Assembly (NCBI RefSeq): GCF_002973525.1
Contig: NZ_PVEN01000007.1
Location: forward strand, 62,001-126,000
Direction: 5' to 3'
DNA length: 64,000 bases
From: Paraburkholderia sp. BL21I4N1
GTDB lineage: Bacteria > Pseudomonadota > Gammaproteobacteria > Burkholderiales > Burkholderiaceae
In this document: piece after piece, positions 51,699 through 59,573 of the stretch
Layout: each line of letters starts with the position of its first letter
Numbering within the stretch: the stretch's first letter is position 1
Notes under the pieces: model-generated
What the model saw: the letters and a program-made list of their open reading frames with translations, nothing else
The model's database searches: none
What the model was told of the DNA's origin: nothing
Program-made: the position numbers and the translations under genes

Positions 51699-51725
51699 TG
51701 TCGGTTCCGGCCAAACTCATGTCGC
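51699..51725 (+). promoter_or_regulatory. 21-bp-spaced direct repeat upstream of fdhA
   Basis: TGTCGG at 51699 and TGTCGC at 51720 are exactly 21 bases apart, about 100 bases upstream of the fdhA start. The arrangement equals that upstream of choV (13939, 13960) and suits an AraC-family activator, such as one of the GATase1-like regulators here. Confidence 0.5.
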
Positions 51726-51822
51726 GTTGAAGCCAAGTACTTTGTTCAGCGGGCGCTACGCTCGTTGAACGGCGTGCCGCGCGAGAGTCGGTCACGCCGC
51801 TCACAAGACATGGAGACAGACA

Positions 51823-53022
51823 ATGAGCAGTAATCGCGGCGTCGTGTATCTCGGGCAGGGCAAGGTTGAAGTGCAGTCGATCGACTTTCCGAAGATGGTC
51901 GATCCGCGTGGCCGGTCGATCGGCCACGGCGTGATCCTGAAGGTGGTGAGCACGAATATTTGCGGCTCCGATCAGCACATGGTGCGCGGCCGCACGACCG
52001 CCGAAGTCGGCCTCGTGCTCGGTCATGAGATTACCGGCGAGGTGGTCGAAGTGGGCCGCGACGTCGAGACGCTGAAGATCGGCGATCTGGTGTCGGTGCC
52101 GTTCAACGTGGCTTGCGGGCGCTGTCCGACCTGCAAGGCGCAGCACACCGGCGTATGCCTGAACGTGAACCCGTCGCGCGCGGGCGGCGCGTATGGGTAC
52201 GTGGACATGGGCGGGTGGATCGGCGGGCAGGCCGAATATGTGCTCGTGCCGTACGCGGACTTCAACCTGCTGAAATTCCCTGACTACGCGCAGGCGATGT
52301 CGAAAATCCGCGATCTCACCTGTCTGTCGGACATTTTGCCGACGGGTTATCACGGCGCGGTGATGGCGGGCGTGAAGCCGGGTGCGACCGTTTATATCGC
52401 GGGCGCGGGGCCGGTGGGCATGGCGGCGGCCGCGTCGGCGCGACTGTTGGGCGCGGCCTGCACGATCGTCGGCGATATGAACGAGGAGCGGCTCGCGCAT
52501 GCTCGCAAGATGGGTTTCCAGACCGTCGATCTGTCGAAAGACGCGACGCTGGCGGAGCAGATCGAGCAGATTCTCGGCAAGCCGGAAGTGGATTGCGCGG
52601 TGGACTGCGTGGGCTTCGAAGCGCACGGTCACGGCAGCAGCGGGTCGCATGAGGAAGCGCCGGCTACCGTGCTCAATTCGCTGATGGAAATCACGCGGGC
52701 GGCGGGCGCGATCGGCATTCCCGGCCTCTATGTGACGGACGATCCAGGCGCGGTCGACGCCGCTGCACGCAAGGGCGCGCTGAGCATCCGCTTCGGACTA
52801 GGTTGGGCGAAGTCGCACTCGTTCCATACGGGGCAGACGCCCGTGATGAAGTACAACCACAATCTGATGCAGGCGATCTTGTGGGACCGTCTGCCGATCG
52901 CGGATATCGTTAACGTGACGGTGGTGTCGCTGGATGACGCGCCGGAAGGGTATCGGCAGTTCGACGGCGGCGCGCCGCGGAAATTCGTGATCGATCCGCA
53001 TGGGTTGTTGAAGGCGGCTTGA
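51823..53022 (+). CDS. fdhA: Glutathione-independent formaldehyde dehydrogenase
   Basis: A 399-residue zinc-dependent, NAD-linked medium-chain dehydrogenase matching the Pseudomonas putida enzyme. Catalytic-zinc ligands C47 (ICGSDQHM) and H68 (GHEITGE) and the structural-zinc cysteines C98, C101, C104 and C112 are present. AGAGPVGMAAAASARLLGAA binds NAD. The insertion CVGFEAHGHGSSGSHEEAPA is characteristic of this formaldehyde-dismutase-like branch. It oxidises the formaldehyde released by demethylation of glycine betaine, dimethylglycine and sarcosine. It diverges from betI and ends at a 19-bp terminator. Confidence 0.95.
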   Translation: MSSNRGVVYLGQGKVEVQSIDFPKMVDPRGRSIGHGVILKVVSTNICGSDQHMVRGRTTAEVGLVLGHEITGEVVEVGRDVETLKIGDLVSVPFNVACGRCPTCKAQHTGVCLNVNPSRAGGAYGYVDMGGWIGGQAEYVLVPYADFNLLKFPDYAQAMSKIRDLTCLSDILPTGYHGAVMAGVKPGATVYIAGAGPVGMAAAASARLLGAACTIVGDMNEERLAHARKMGFQTVDLSKDATLAEQIEQILGKPEVDCAVDCVGFEAHGHGSSGSHEEAPATVLNSLMEITRAAGAIGIPGLYVTDDPGAVDAAARKGALSIRFGLGWAKSHSFHTGQTPVMKYNHNLMQAILWDRLPIADIVNVTVVSLDDAPEGYRQFDGGAPRKFVIDPHGLLKAA

Positions 53023-53071
53023 GGCGGCCCTGAGTGCGCGTGGCAGAAACCTGAGAGTTGTCGACCCACCA

Positions 53072-53113
53072 AAACCAACGCGTTGAACGGTGTCCCGTTC
53101 AACGCGTTGGTTT
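53072..53113. terminator. Bidirectional Rho-independent terminator (fdhA / AraC regulator)
   Basis: A perfect 19-bp stem (53072-53090 with 53095-53113) with a 4-base loop. A-rich and T-rich ends let it function in both directions between the convergent fdhA and AraC genes. Confidence 0.93.
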
Positions 53114-53153
53114 GTCTCCTTCGGTTTCGCGACGCAAGCTGACTAAACCACCC

Positions 53154-54149
53154 TCAAGCGGCCATCACCGGCATCGCCGACAACGAAGGGGCCTGCTTGC
53201 GCCGCTCGCGCGTCGGTGCCGTCCCGAACGCATCGCGATAACTCTTCGAGAAATGGCAAGCCGACTGGAACCCGCAGGCCATCGTGATATGCATGATCGA
53301 CATATCGGTCTGCAGCAGCAATTCACGAGCGCGCCGCAGGCGCAGCGTCAGATAGTAATGCGTCGGCGTCATCCCCAGATGTTCGCGGAAGAGCCGCTGC
53401 AATTGCCGTTGCGACATGCCGGCGAGCCGCGCGAGTTCTTCGCGCGACAGCGGCTCTTCGATATTGTTCTCCATAAGCGAGATCACTTCGAAGAGCGACT
53501 TGTTGGCCGACCCGAGCCGCGCCACCAGCGGCATTTTCTGTTGCGCACTAGTGTCGCGCACATGTTCGACGATGAACTGCTCGGCGATCTGCGTGACGCG
53601 TGCCGTGCCGACGCGCGGTGCGATCAGGTTCAGCATCATGTCGAGCGGCGCGACGCCGCCGGTGCAGGTCACGCGATCGCGATCGATCACGAATAGCTCT
53701 TTCAGAAAGCGCGTGTCGGGAAACTCCTCCTTGAGCGCCGACATGTTCTCCCAATGAATCGCGCACGCGTAGCCGGCCAGCAAACCGGCGCGCGCCAGGG
53801 CATAAGTGCCCGTGCACAGGCTGCCGAGCACGCTGCCCATGCGCGCGAAACGGCGCAGCGCGGACAGGTGATCGGGGGTCGTCGCGCGTTGCACGTCGAT
53901 GCCGCCGACCACGAACACGATATCCGGCTGGCCGACGCAGTCGACCGGACCGGTGTCGACCGAGAGGCCGTTGCTCGCCGCGACCGGACCGCCGTCGGGA
54001 CTCACGATCGACCAGCGATAAAGCGTTTGCCCCGTCAGATAGTTCGCCATGCGCAGTACTTCGATGGCGTTGGTGAACGCGATCATCGTGAAGTTGGGGA
54101 GCGGCATGAACGCGAAGTGCGACAGCGACGCCGTGCGATCGGTGGACAT
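53154..54149 (-). CDS. GATase1-like AraC-family regulator (GbdR-like)
   Basis: From ATG 54149 the protein is 331 residues; an in-frame ATG at 54212 is less likely. Sensor domain: SHFAFMPLPNFTMIAFTNAI, LCTGTYALARAGLLAGYACA. DNA-binding domain: LSREELARLAGMSQRQLQRL, MACGFQSACHFSKSYRDAFG. It closely resembles the regulator at 16141 (shared IAFTxAIEVLRMANY, RDRxTCTGGxAPLDLMLNL and SPTHYYLTLRLRRARELL). Position next to glyA, dgcAB and gbcA, the genes GbdR activates in Pseudomonas, makes it the better GbdR candidate, though SouR-like sensing of sarcosine is also possible. Confidence 0.9.
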   Translation of the reverse strand: MSTDRTASLSHFAFMPLPNFTMIAFTNAIEVLRMANYLTGQTLYRWSIVSPDGGPVAASNGLSVDTGPVDCVGQPDIVFVVGGIDVQRATTPDHLSALRRFARMGSVLGSLCTGTYALARAGLLAGYACAIHWENMSALKEEFPDTRFLKELFVIDRDRVTCTGGVAPLDMMLNLIAPRVGTARVTQIAEQFIVEHVRDTSAQQKMPLVARLGSANKSLFEVISLMENNIEEPLSREELARLAGMSQRQLQRLFREHLGMTPTHYYLTLRLRRARELLLQTDMSIMHITMACGFQSACHFSKSYRDAFGTAPTRERRKQAPSLSAMPVMAA

Positions 54150-54369
54150 GGGAGGAATGATTCCTTCGAATCTGTAATGTCGCGTCGCCGTGGGGAGCGG
54201 CAACTGCTGCAATTCTGAGGACTAGCGCAACTACCGTGCCATCAGGCTAAACCCTCGGTTGGCGGTGGAATGGCCTGGAACACGAAAACAAAGGCACCAG
54301 AACGGAGCCGGACAGTTGCGCTCGCGCACCTCGAGCGCGCACGACGTTCAGGTGCAGTGCAGCATGAGC

Positions 54370-54387
54370 GAGCGACGCATGTCGCTC
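54370..54387. promoter_or_regulatory. Palindrome in the AraC/glyA divergent region
   Basis: GAGCGAC-GCAT-GTCGCTC, 7-base arms around 4 bases, contains the TGTCGC half-site seen upstream of choV and fdhA. It lies 220 bases before glyA and 221 before the AraC start. A weaker 21-bp pair (GCTCGG 54414, TGTCGA 54435) follows. No other structure or gene was supported in the 457-base gap besides the mini-ORF at 54453. Confidence 0.4.
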
Positions 54388-54452
54388 TGCCGCGCGCTCG
54401 TTGTACACAACACGCTCGGCAACCCAGGCCGACTTGTCGAAAAAGGACGTGT

Positions 54453-54494
54453 ATGGCGGAAAAGGCAAAGAACGCGTCTGAATTCGTAAATTGA
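54453..54494 (+). CDS. Possible 13-residue leader peptide upstream of glyA
   Basis: ATG 54453 is preceded by AAAAAGGAC at ideal spacing and encodes MAEKAKNASEFVN. It ends 112 bases before glyA. It may be a translated leader or chance. No serine/glycine run that would suggest attenuation is present. Confidence 0.25.
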   Translation: MAEKAKNASEFVN

Positions 54495-54606
54495 CGCGCG
54501 GGGCGAACGTCAAGAATAGACCCAATGCAGAGCGGCGACAGCGCGGCGCAAACGCCGCACCGGGCGGCGCTCACGGCCCTCCCGTCAACGACTTAACGGA
54601 CTTTCC

Positions 54607-55881
54607 ATGTCGAACCCGAATCCCTTCTTCGAAGAACCGCTGGCCACCCGCGACGCGGCAGTGCGCGGCGCCATTCTGAAAGAACTCGAGCGTCAGCAGT
54701 CGCAGGTCGAACTGATCGCGTCGGAAAACATCGTGTCGCGCGCGGTGCTCGAAGCGCAGGGCTCGGTGCTGACCAACAAGTACGCGGAAGGGTATCCGGG
54801 CAAGCGTTACTACGGCGGTTGCGAATACGCCGACGTGATCGAAACGCTGGCGCTCGATCGTATCAAGCAACTGTTCAACGCGAAATTCGCCAACGTGCAG
54901 CCGCATTCCGGCGCGCAGGCCAACGGCGCGGTGATGCTCGCGCTGGTCAAGCCGGGCGACACGATCCTCGGCATGTCGCTCGACGCGGGCGGCCATCTGA
55001 CGCACGGCGCCAAACCGGCCATGTCGGGCAAATGGTTCAACGCGGTGCAGTACGGCGTGAAGCGCGACACGATGTTGATCGACTACGAGCAGATCGAAGA
55101 ACTCGCGCAGCAGCACAAACCGGCGTTGCTGATCGGCGGCTTCTCGGCGTACCCGCGCGAGCTGGACTTCGCCCGCCTGCGCAAGATCGCGGACGGCGTC
55201 GGCGCGAAGCTGATGGTGGACATGGCGCACATTGCCGGCGTGATCGCGGCGGGCCGTCACCAGAATCCGGTCGACCACGCGCACGTGGTCACGTCCACCA
55301 CCCACAAGACCTTGCGCGGTCCGCGCGGCGGTTTTGTTCTGACGAATGACGAAGACATCGCGAAGAAAATCAACTCCGCCGTGTTCCCCGGCTTGCAGGG
55401 CGGTCCGCTGATGCATGTGATCGCCGGCAAGGCGGTCGCGTTCGGCGAAGCGCTGCAACCGGGTTTCAAGACCTATATCGACAACGTGCTGGCCAATGCG
55501 AAAGCGCTCGGCGAAGTGCTGAAAGCGGGGGGTGTCGACCTCGTGACGGGCGGCACGGACAACCACCTGCTGCTAGTCGATTTGCGGCCGAAGGGCCTGA
55601 AGGGTAATCAGGTGGAGCAGGCGCTGGAACGCGCGGGCATTACCTGCAACAAGAACGGCATTCCGTTCGACGCCGAAAAGCCGACGGTCACTTCCGGCAT
55701 TCGCCTCGGCACGCCGGCGGGTACCACGCGCGGTTTCGGCGCGAGCGAGTTCCGCGAAGTGGGACGCCTGATCGTCGAGGTGTTCGACGCGCTGCGCGAT
55801 CACCCCGAAGGCCATGCCGCCACCGAACAACGCGTGCGCCGCGAGATTTTCGCGCTGTGCGAACGCTTTCCCATCTACTGA
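54607..55881 (+). CDS. glyA: Serine hydroxymethyltransferase
   Basis: A 424-residue PLP enzyme (family norm about 415-425) that joins glycine and methylene-THF to form serine. The PLP-binding lysine is K234 in HVVTSTTHKTLRGPRGGF; ELIASENIVSRAVLEAQGS, LTNKYAEGYPGKRYYGGCEY and NVQPHSGAQANGAV are also conserved. Being the first gene of the dimethylglycine-catabolic set, it is probably the GlyA1-type paralogue induced by betaine rather than the housekeeping copy. It receives glycine and C1 units from sarcosine oxidase. Confidence 0.96.
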   Translation: MSNPNPFFEEPLATRDAAVRGAILKELERQQSQVELIASENIVSRAVLEAQGSVLTNKYAEGYPGKRYYGGCEYADVIETLALDRIKQLFNAKFANVQPHSGAQANGAVMLALVKPGDTILGMSLDAGGHLTHGAKPAMSGKWFNAVQYGVKRDTMLIDYEQIEELAQQHKPALLIGGFSAYPRELDFARLRKIADGVGAKLMVDMAHIAGVIAAGRHQNPVDHAHVVTSTTHKTLRGPRGGFVLTNDEDIAKKINSAVFPGLQGGPLMHVIAGKAVAFGEALQPGFKTYIDNVLANAKALGEVLKAGGVDLVTGGTDNHLLLVDLRPKGLKGNQVEQALERAGITCNKNGIPFDAEKPTVTSGIRLGTPAGTTRGFGASEFREVGRLIVEVFDALRDHPEGHAATEQRVRREIFALCERFPIY

Positions 55882-55899
55882 GCACGCCTGGAGCGAACC

Positions 55900-56871
55900 A
55901 TGAGTACTCTGCACGACAACAGCATCATCATCGACGGTCTGAACATTTCGAAGTTCGAGCGCTCGGTGTTCGAGGACATGCGCAAGGGCGGCGTGACCGC
56001 GGTCAACTGCACGGTGTCGGTCTGGGAGAGCTTCCAGAAGACCGTCGACAACATCGCCGAAATGAAACAGCAGATCCGCGAGTACGGCGAGATCCTGACG
56101 CTGGTGCGCACCACCGCCGACATTCATCGCGCGAAGAAAGAGAACAAGACGGGCATCATTTTCGGTTTCCAGAACGCTCATGCGTTCGAGGACAACCTCG
56201 GCTATATCGAGGCGTTCAAGGACCTTGGCGTCAACGTGGTGCAGCTTTGCTACAACACGCAGAATCTGGTGGGCACCGGTTGCTACGAGCGCGACGGCGG
56301 TCTGTCGGGTTATGGCCGCGAAGTGATTCAGGAAATGAATCGCGTCGGCATCATGGTCGATCTCTCGCACGTGGGCGGCAAGACGTCTTCGGAGGCGATC
56401 GCCGCGTCGAACAAGCCGGTGTGCTACTCGCATTGCTGTCCGTCGGGGCTGAAAGAGCATCCGCGCAACAAGAGCGACGAACAGTTGAAGGAGATCGCCG
56501 ACGCGGGCGGTTTTGTCGGCGTGACGATGTTCGCGCCGTTCCTCAAGCGCGGTCCGGACGCGACCGTCGACGACTATATCGAAGCGATCGAGTACGTGGT
56601 GAATCTGATTGGCGAGGACCAGGTGGGGATCGGCACCGACTTCACGCAAGGCTATAGCACGGAGTTCTTCGACTGGATCACGCACGACAAGGGCCGTTAT
56701 CGTCAACTGACGAACTTCGGCAAGGTCGTGAATCCGGAAGGCATTCGCACGATCGGCGAGTTTCCTAACCTGACGGCCGCGATGGAACGCGCCGGCTGGA
56801 GCGAAACGCGCATTAAAAAGATCATGGGCGAGAACTGGGTGCGCGTGTTCGGCGAAGTCTGGACCGTCTGA
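55900..56871 (+). CDS. M19 membrane-dipeptidase-like protein with altered metal site
   Basis: A 323-residue amidohydrolase-fold protein of the renal dipeptidase family, homologous in context to PA5396 of Pseudomonas aeruginosa. LCYNTQNLVGTGCYERDGGL, GREVIQEMNRVGIMVDLSH and CYSHCCPSGLKEHPRN fit M19. However, the canonical HxD pair at the N terminus reads L14-N-I16 (IDGLNISKF), and the bridging Glu of GxEGG reads Q91 (FGFQNAHAF); only H157 and H178 of the five expected ligands remain. It probably does not hydrolyse dipeptides as the classical enzymes do. It lies 18 bases after glyA in the dgc set; its role is unknown. Confidence 0.88.
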   Translation: MSTLHDNSIIIDGLNISKFERSVFEDMRKGGVTAVNCTVSVWESFQKTVDNIAEMKQQIREYGEILTLVRTTADIHRAKKENKTGIIFGFQNAHAFEDNLGYIEAFKDLGVNVVQLCYNTQNLVGTGCYERDGGLSGYGREVIQEMNRVGIMVDLSHVGGKTSSEAIAASNKPVCYSHCCPSGLKEHPRNKSDEQLKEIADAGGFVGVTMFAPFLKRGPDATVDDYIEAIEYVVNLIGEDQVGIGTDFTQGYSTEFFDWITHDKGRYRQLTNFGKVVNPEGIRTIGEFPNLTAAMERAGWSETRIKKIMGENWVRVFGEVWTV

Positions 56872-56920
56872 TTGCCGCACCGGCCTGCAGAACCCCACAC
56901 GTAAAAAACGGAACCCTCAC

Positions 56921-57457
56921 ATGCAACCGCAACTGCCTATCAACGTCGATCCCGACACCGGCGTCTGGACCACCGACGCGCTGCCGATGCTGTACGTGCC
57001 GCGTCATTTCTTCACGAACAATCACACCGCCGTCGAAGAAGCGCTCGGGCTCGATGCGTATGCCGAGATTCTCTATAAGGCCGGCTACAAGTCCGCCTAT
57101 TTCTGGTGCGACAAGGAAGCCAAACAGCACGGCATCGCCGGCATGGCCGTGTTCGAGCACTATCTGAACCGCCTGTCGCAACGCGGCTGGGGTCTCTTCA
57201 AGATCACCGAGGCCGATCCGTCCAGCTCGCACGCACGCATCGAATTGCATCACTCGTCGTTCGTGCTCGCGCAGCCGGGCAAGGTCGGCAAGCTTTGCTA
57301 CATGTTCGCGGGCTGGTTCGCGGGCGCGATGGACTGGGTCAACGATACCGCGCCGGAGAGCGCACGCAAAGGTCCGCCGTCCCATTCGCGCGAAGCGCGG
57401 TGCGCGGCCGAGCACCACGACCATTGCGTATTCGAAGTGTCGCCGCTCGCGGCGTAG
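56921..57457 (+). CDS. DUF5943-like protein of the dimethylglycine cluster
   Basis: A 178-residue cytoplasmic protein, corresponding by position to PA5397. It starts with LPINVDPDTGVWTTDALPML and its C-terminal third (GKVGKLCYMFAGWFAGAMDW, CAAEHHDHCVFEVSPL) resembles the V4R/heme-NO-like sensor fold, with a CxxxHHDHC cluster that could bind metal. No catalytic motif is recognised. It sits 49 bases after the M19-like gene and 50 before dgcA. Possibly a sensor or assembly factor for the demethylase; this is speculation from context. Confidence 0.8.
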   Translation: MQPQLPINVDPDTGVWTTDALPMLYVPRHFFTNNHTAVEEALGLDAYAEILYKAGYKSAYFWCDKEAKQHGIAGMAVFEHYLNRLSQRGWGLFKITEADPSSSHARIELHHSSFVLAQPGKVGKLCYMFAGWFAGAMDWVNDTAPESARKGPPSHSREARCAAEHHDHCVFEVSPLAA

Positions 57458-57507
57458 TGCCTGACTGACCAGAGCGCAACAAGCTATTCATTCCGAGGTC
57501 GATCGCG

Positions 57508-59571
57508 ATGCGTTACCCGAACCTTTTCAAGCCTCTCACGCTGAACCAGCTGACCTTGCGCAACCGCATCGTCAGCACGGCGCACGCGGAGGTGTATGCG
57601 GAACCCGGCGGCTTGCCCGGCGACCGTTATATCCGTTACTACGAAGAGAAGGCGAAGGGCGGCGTCGGCCTCGCCGTGTGCGGCGGCTCGAGTCCGGTGT
57701 CGATCGACAGCCCGCAAGGCTGGTGGAAGTCGGTCAATCTGTCGACGGACAAGATCATCGATCCGCTCGCGCGGCTCGCCGAAGCAATGCATCGGCACGG
57801 CGCGAAAATCATGATCCAGGCCACGCATATGGGGCGCCGGTCGGCGTTTCATGGCGAGCACTGGCCGCATCTGATGTCGCCCTCCGGCGTGCGCGAACCC
57901 GTGCACCGCGGCAACGCGAAGATCATTGAAGTGGAAGAGATTCGCCGCATCATCCGCGACTTTGCCGCGGCGGCGAAACGCGTGAAAGACGCGGGCATGG
58001 ACGGCGTCGAAATTTCGGCGGCGCACCAGCATCTGATCGATCAGTTCTGGAGCCCGCGCACCAACTTTCGTACCGACGAATGGGGCGGCTCGCTCGAAAA
58101 CCGCCTGCGCTTCGGCACCGAAGTGTTGAACGCGGTGCGCGAAGCCGTGGGCGCGGATTTTTGCGTCGGCCTACGCATGTGCGGCGACGAGTTCCACGAA
58201 GACGGGCTCGATCACGAACAACTCAAGGAAATCGCTCAGGCGATGAGCGAAACCGGCCTGATCGATTACCTCGGCGTAATCGGTTCGGGGGCGGATACGC
58301 ACAACACGCTCGCCAATTGCATGCCGCCGATGGCGCTGCCGCCGGAACCGTTCGTTCACCTCGCCGCCGGTATCAAATCGGTGGTGAAGCTGCCGGTCAT
58401 GCACGCGCAAAGTATTCGCGACGCGGGCCAGGCGGAACGGCTGCTGGCGAGCGGCATGGTCGATCTGGTCGGCATGACGCGCGCGCAAATTGCCGATCCG
58501 CACATGGTCATCAAAATCCGCGACGGCCGCGAGGACGAAATCAAGCAGTGCGTCGGCGCGAATTATTGCATCGACCGTCAGTACAACGGGCTCGACGTGC
58601 TGTGCGTGCAGAATGCCGCGACGTCGCGCGAGGAAACCATGCCGCACGTGATCTCGAAGACACGCGGGCCGAAGCGCAAGGTGGTGGTGGTCGGCGCGGG
58701 GCCGGCGGGACTGGAAGCGGCGCGCGTCGCGAAGTCGCGCGGACATGACGTCGTGCTGTTCGAGAAGAACGACTACGTAGGCGGTCAGATCATGCTGGCC
58801 GCGAAAGCGCCGCAGCGTGAGCAGATGGCGGGCATCGTGCGCTGGTTCGACATGGAAACGAAACGCCTCGGCGTGGACCGCCGTCTCGGCGTCGCCGCCG
58901 ACGAAAAAACCATCATGGCGGAGAAGCCGGATATCGTGGTGCTGGCCACGGGCGGTTCGGCGTTCACGTCGCAGGTCGCCGCATGGGGCATCGACGACGG
59001 GCTCGCCGTGAGTTCGTGGGACGTGCTGTCCGGCAAGGTCGAACCCGGCAAGAACGTGCTCGTGTACGACGGCGTCAGCACTCATGCCGGCGCGGGCGTC
59101 GCCGACTTCATGTCGAGCCGCGGTTCGAACGTGGAGATCGTCACACCGGACGTGAAGGTCGCCGACGACGTGGGCGGCACCACGTTCCCGATTTTCTATC
59201 GCCGGCTTTACGCGCAAGGCGTGATCCACACGCCGAACTACTGGCTCGACAAGGTCTACGAGGAAGACGGCAAGAAAATCGCCGTGATCCGCAACGAGTA
59301 CACCGAGGAGCAGGAAGAGCGCGCGGTCGATCAGGTGGTGATCGAAAACGGCAGCACGCCGAACGACGAGTTGTACTGGAAACTCAAACCGGAGTCGGTG
59401 AATCTGGGCCAGGTGGACGTGCACAAGCTGTTCGCGTCCGAGCCGCAGCCTTCGCTCAGCGAAGAACTCGGTAATGGCCGCTTCCTGTTGTTCCGTGTCG
59501 GCGACTGCATTTCCATGCACAACATTCACGGCGCGATTTACGACGCGCTGCGCCTTTGCAAGGATTTCTGA
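57508..59571 (+). CDS. dgcA: Dimethylglycine demethylase, catalytic subunit
   Basis: A 687-residue NADH:flavin oxidoreductase of the trimethylamine-dehydrogenase type: an N-terminal OYE-like TIM barrel with FMN (about 1-345; LTLRNRIVSTAHAEVYAEPG, MDGVEISAAHQHLIDQFWSP), a cysteine-containing linker, and a C-terminal FAD/NAD-like domain (VVVVGAGPAGLEAARVAKSR). It converts dimethylglycine to sarcosine and formaldehyde, sending electrons to DgcB/ETF. The [4Fe-4S] motif is CVGANYC...C: C348, C354 and C366 are present but A351 replaces the second cysteine of the TMADH pattern. It ends 2 bases before dgcB. Confidence 0.92.
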   Translation: MRYPNLFKPLTLNQLTLRNRIVSTAHAEVYAEPGGLPGDRYIRYYEEKAKGGVGLAVCGGSSPVSIDSPQGWWKSVNLSTDKIIDPLARLAEAMHRHGAKIMIQATHMGRRSAFHGEHWPHLMSPSGVREPVHRGNAKIIEVEEIRRIIRDFAAAAKRVKDAGMDGVEISAAHQHLIDQFWSPRTNFRTDEWGGSLENRLRFGTEVLNAVREAVGADFCVGLRMCGDEFHEDGLDHEQLKEIAQAMSETGLIDYLGVIGSGADTHNTLANCMPPMALPPEPFVHLAAGIKSVVKLPVMHAQSIRDAGQAERLLASGMVDLVGMTRAQIADPHMVIKIRDGREDEIKQCVGANYCIDRQYNGLDVLCVQNAATSREETMPHVISKTRGPKRKVVVVGAGPAGLEAARVAKSRGHDVVLFEKNDYVGGQIMLAAKAPQREQMAGIVRWFDMETKRLGVDRRLGVAADEKTIMAEKPDIVVLATGGSAFTSQVAAWGIDDGLAVSSWDVLSGKVEPGKNVLVYDGVSTHAGAGVADFMSSRGSNVEIVTPDVKVADDVGGTTFPIFYRRLYAQGVIHTPNYWLDKVYEEDGKKIAVIRNEYTEEQEERAVDQVVIENGSTPNDELYWKLKPESVNLGQVDVHKLFASEPQPSLSEELGNGRFLLFRVGDCISMHNIHGAIYDALRLCKDF

Positions 59572-59573
59572 CG

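Noticed and set aside
54259..54494. Two overlapping 74-76-codon frames before glyA
   Set aside because: They overlap the regulatory region, have no family resemblance, and only the terminal 13 codons have a proper ribosome binding site.
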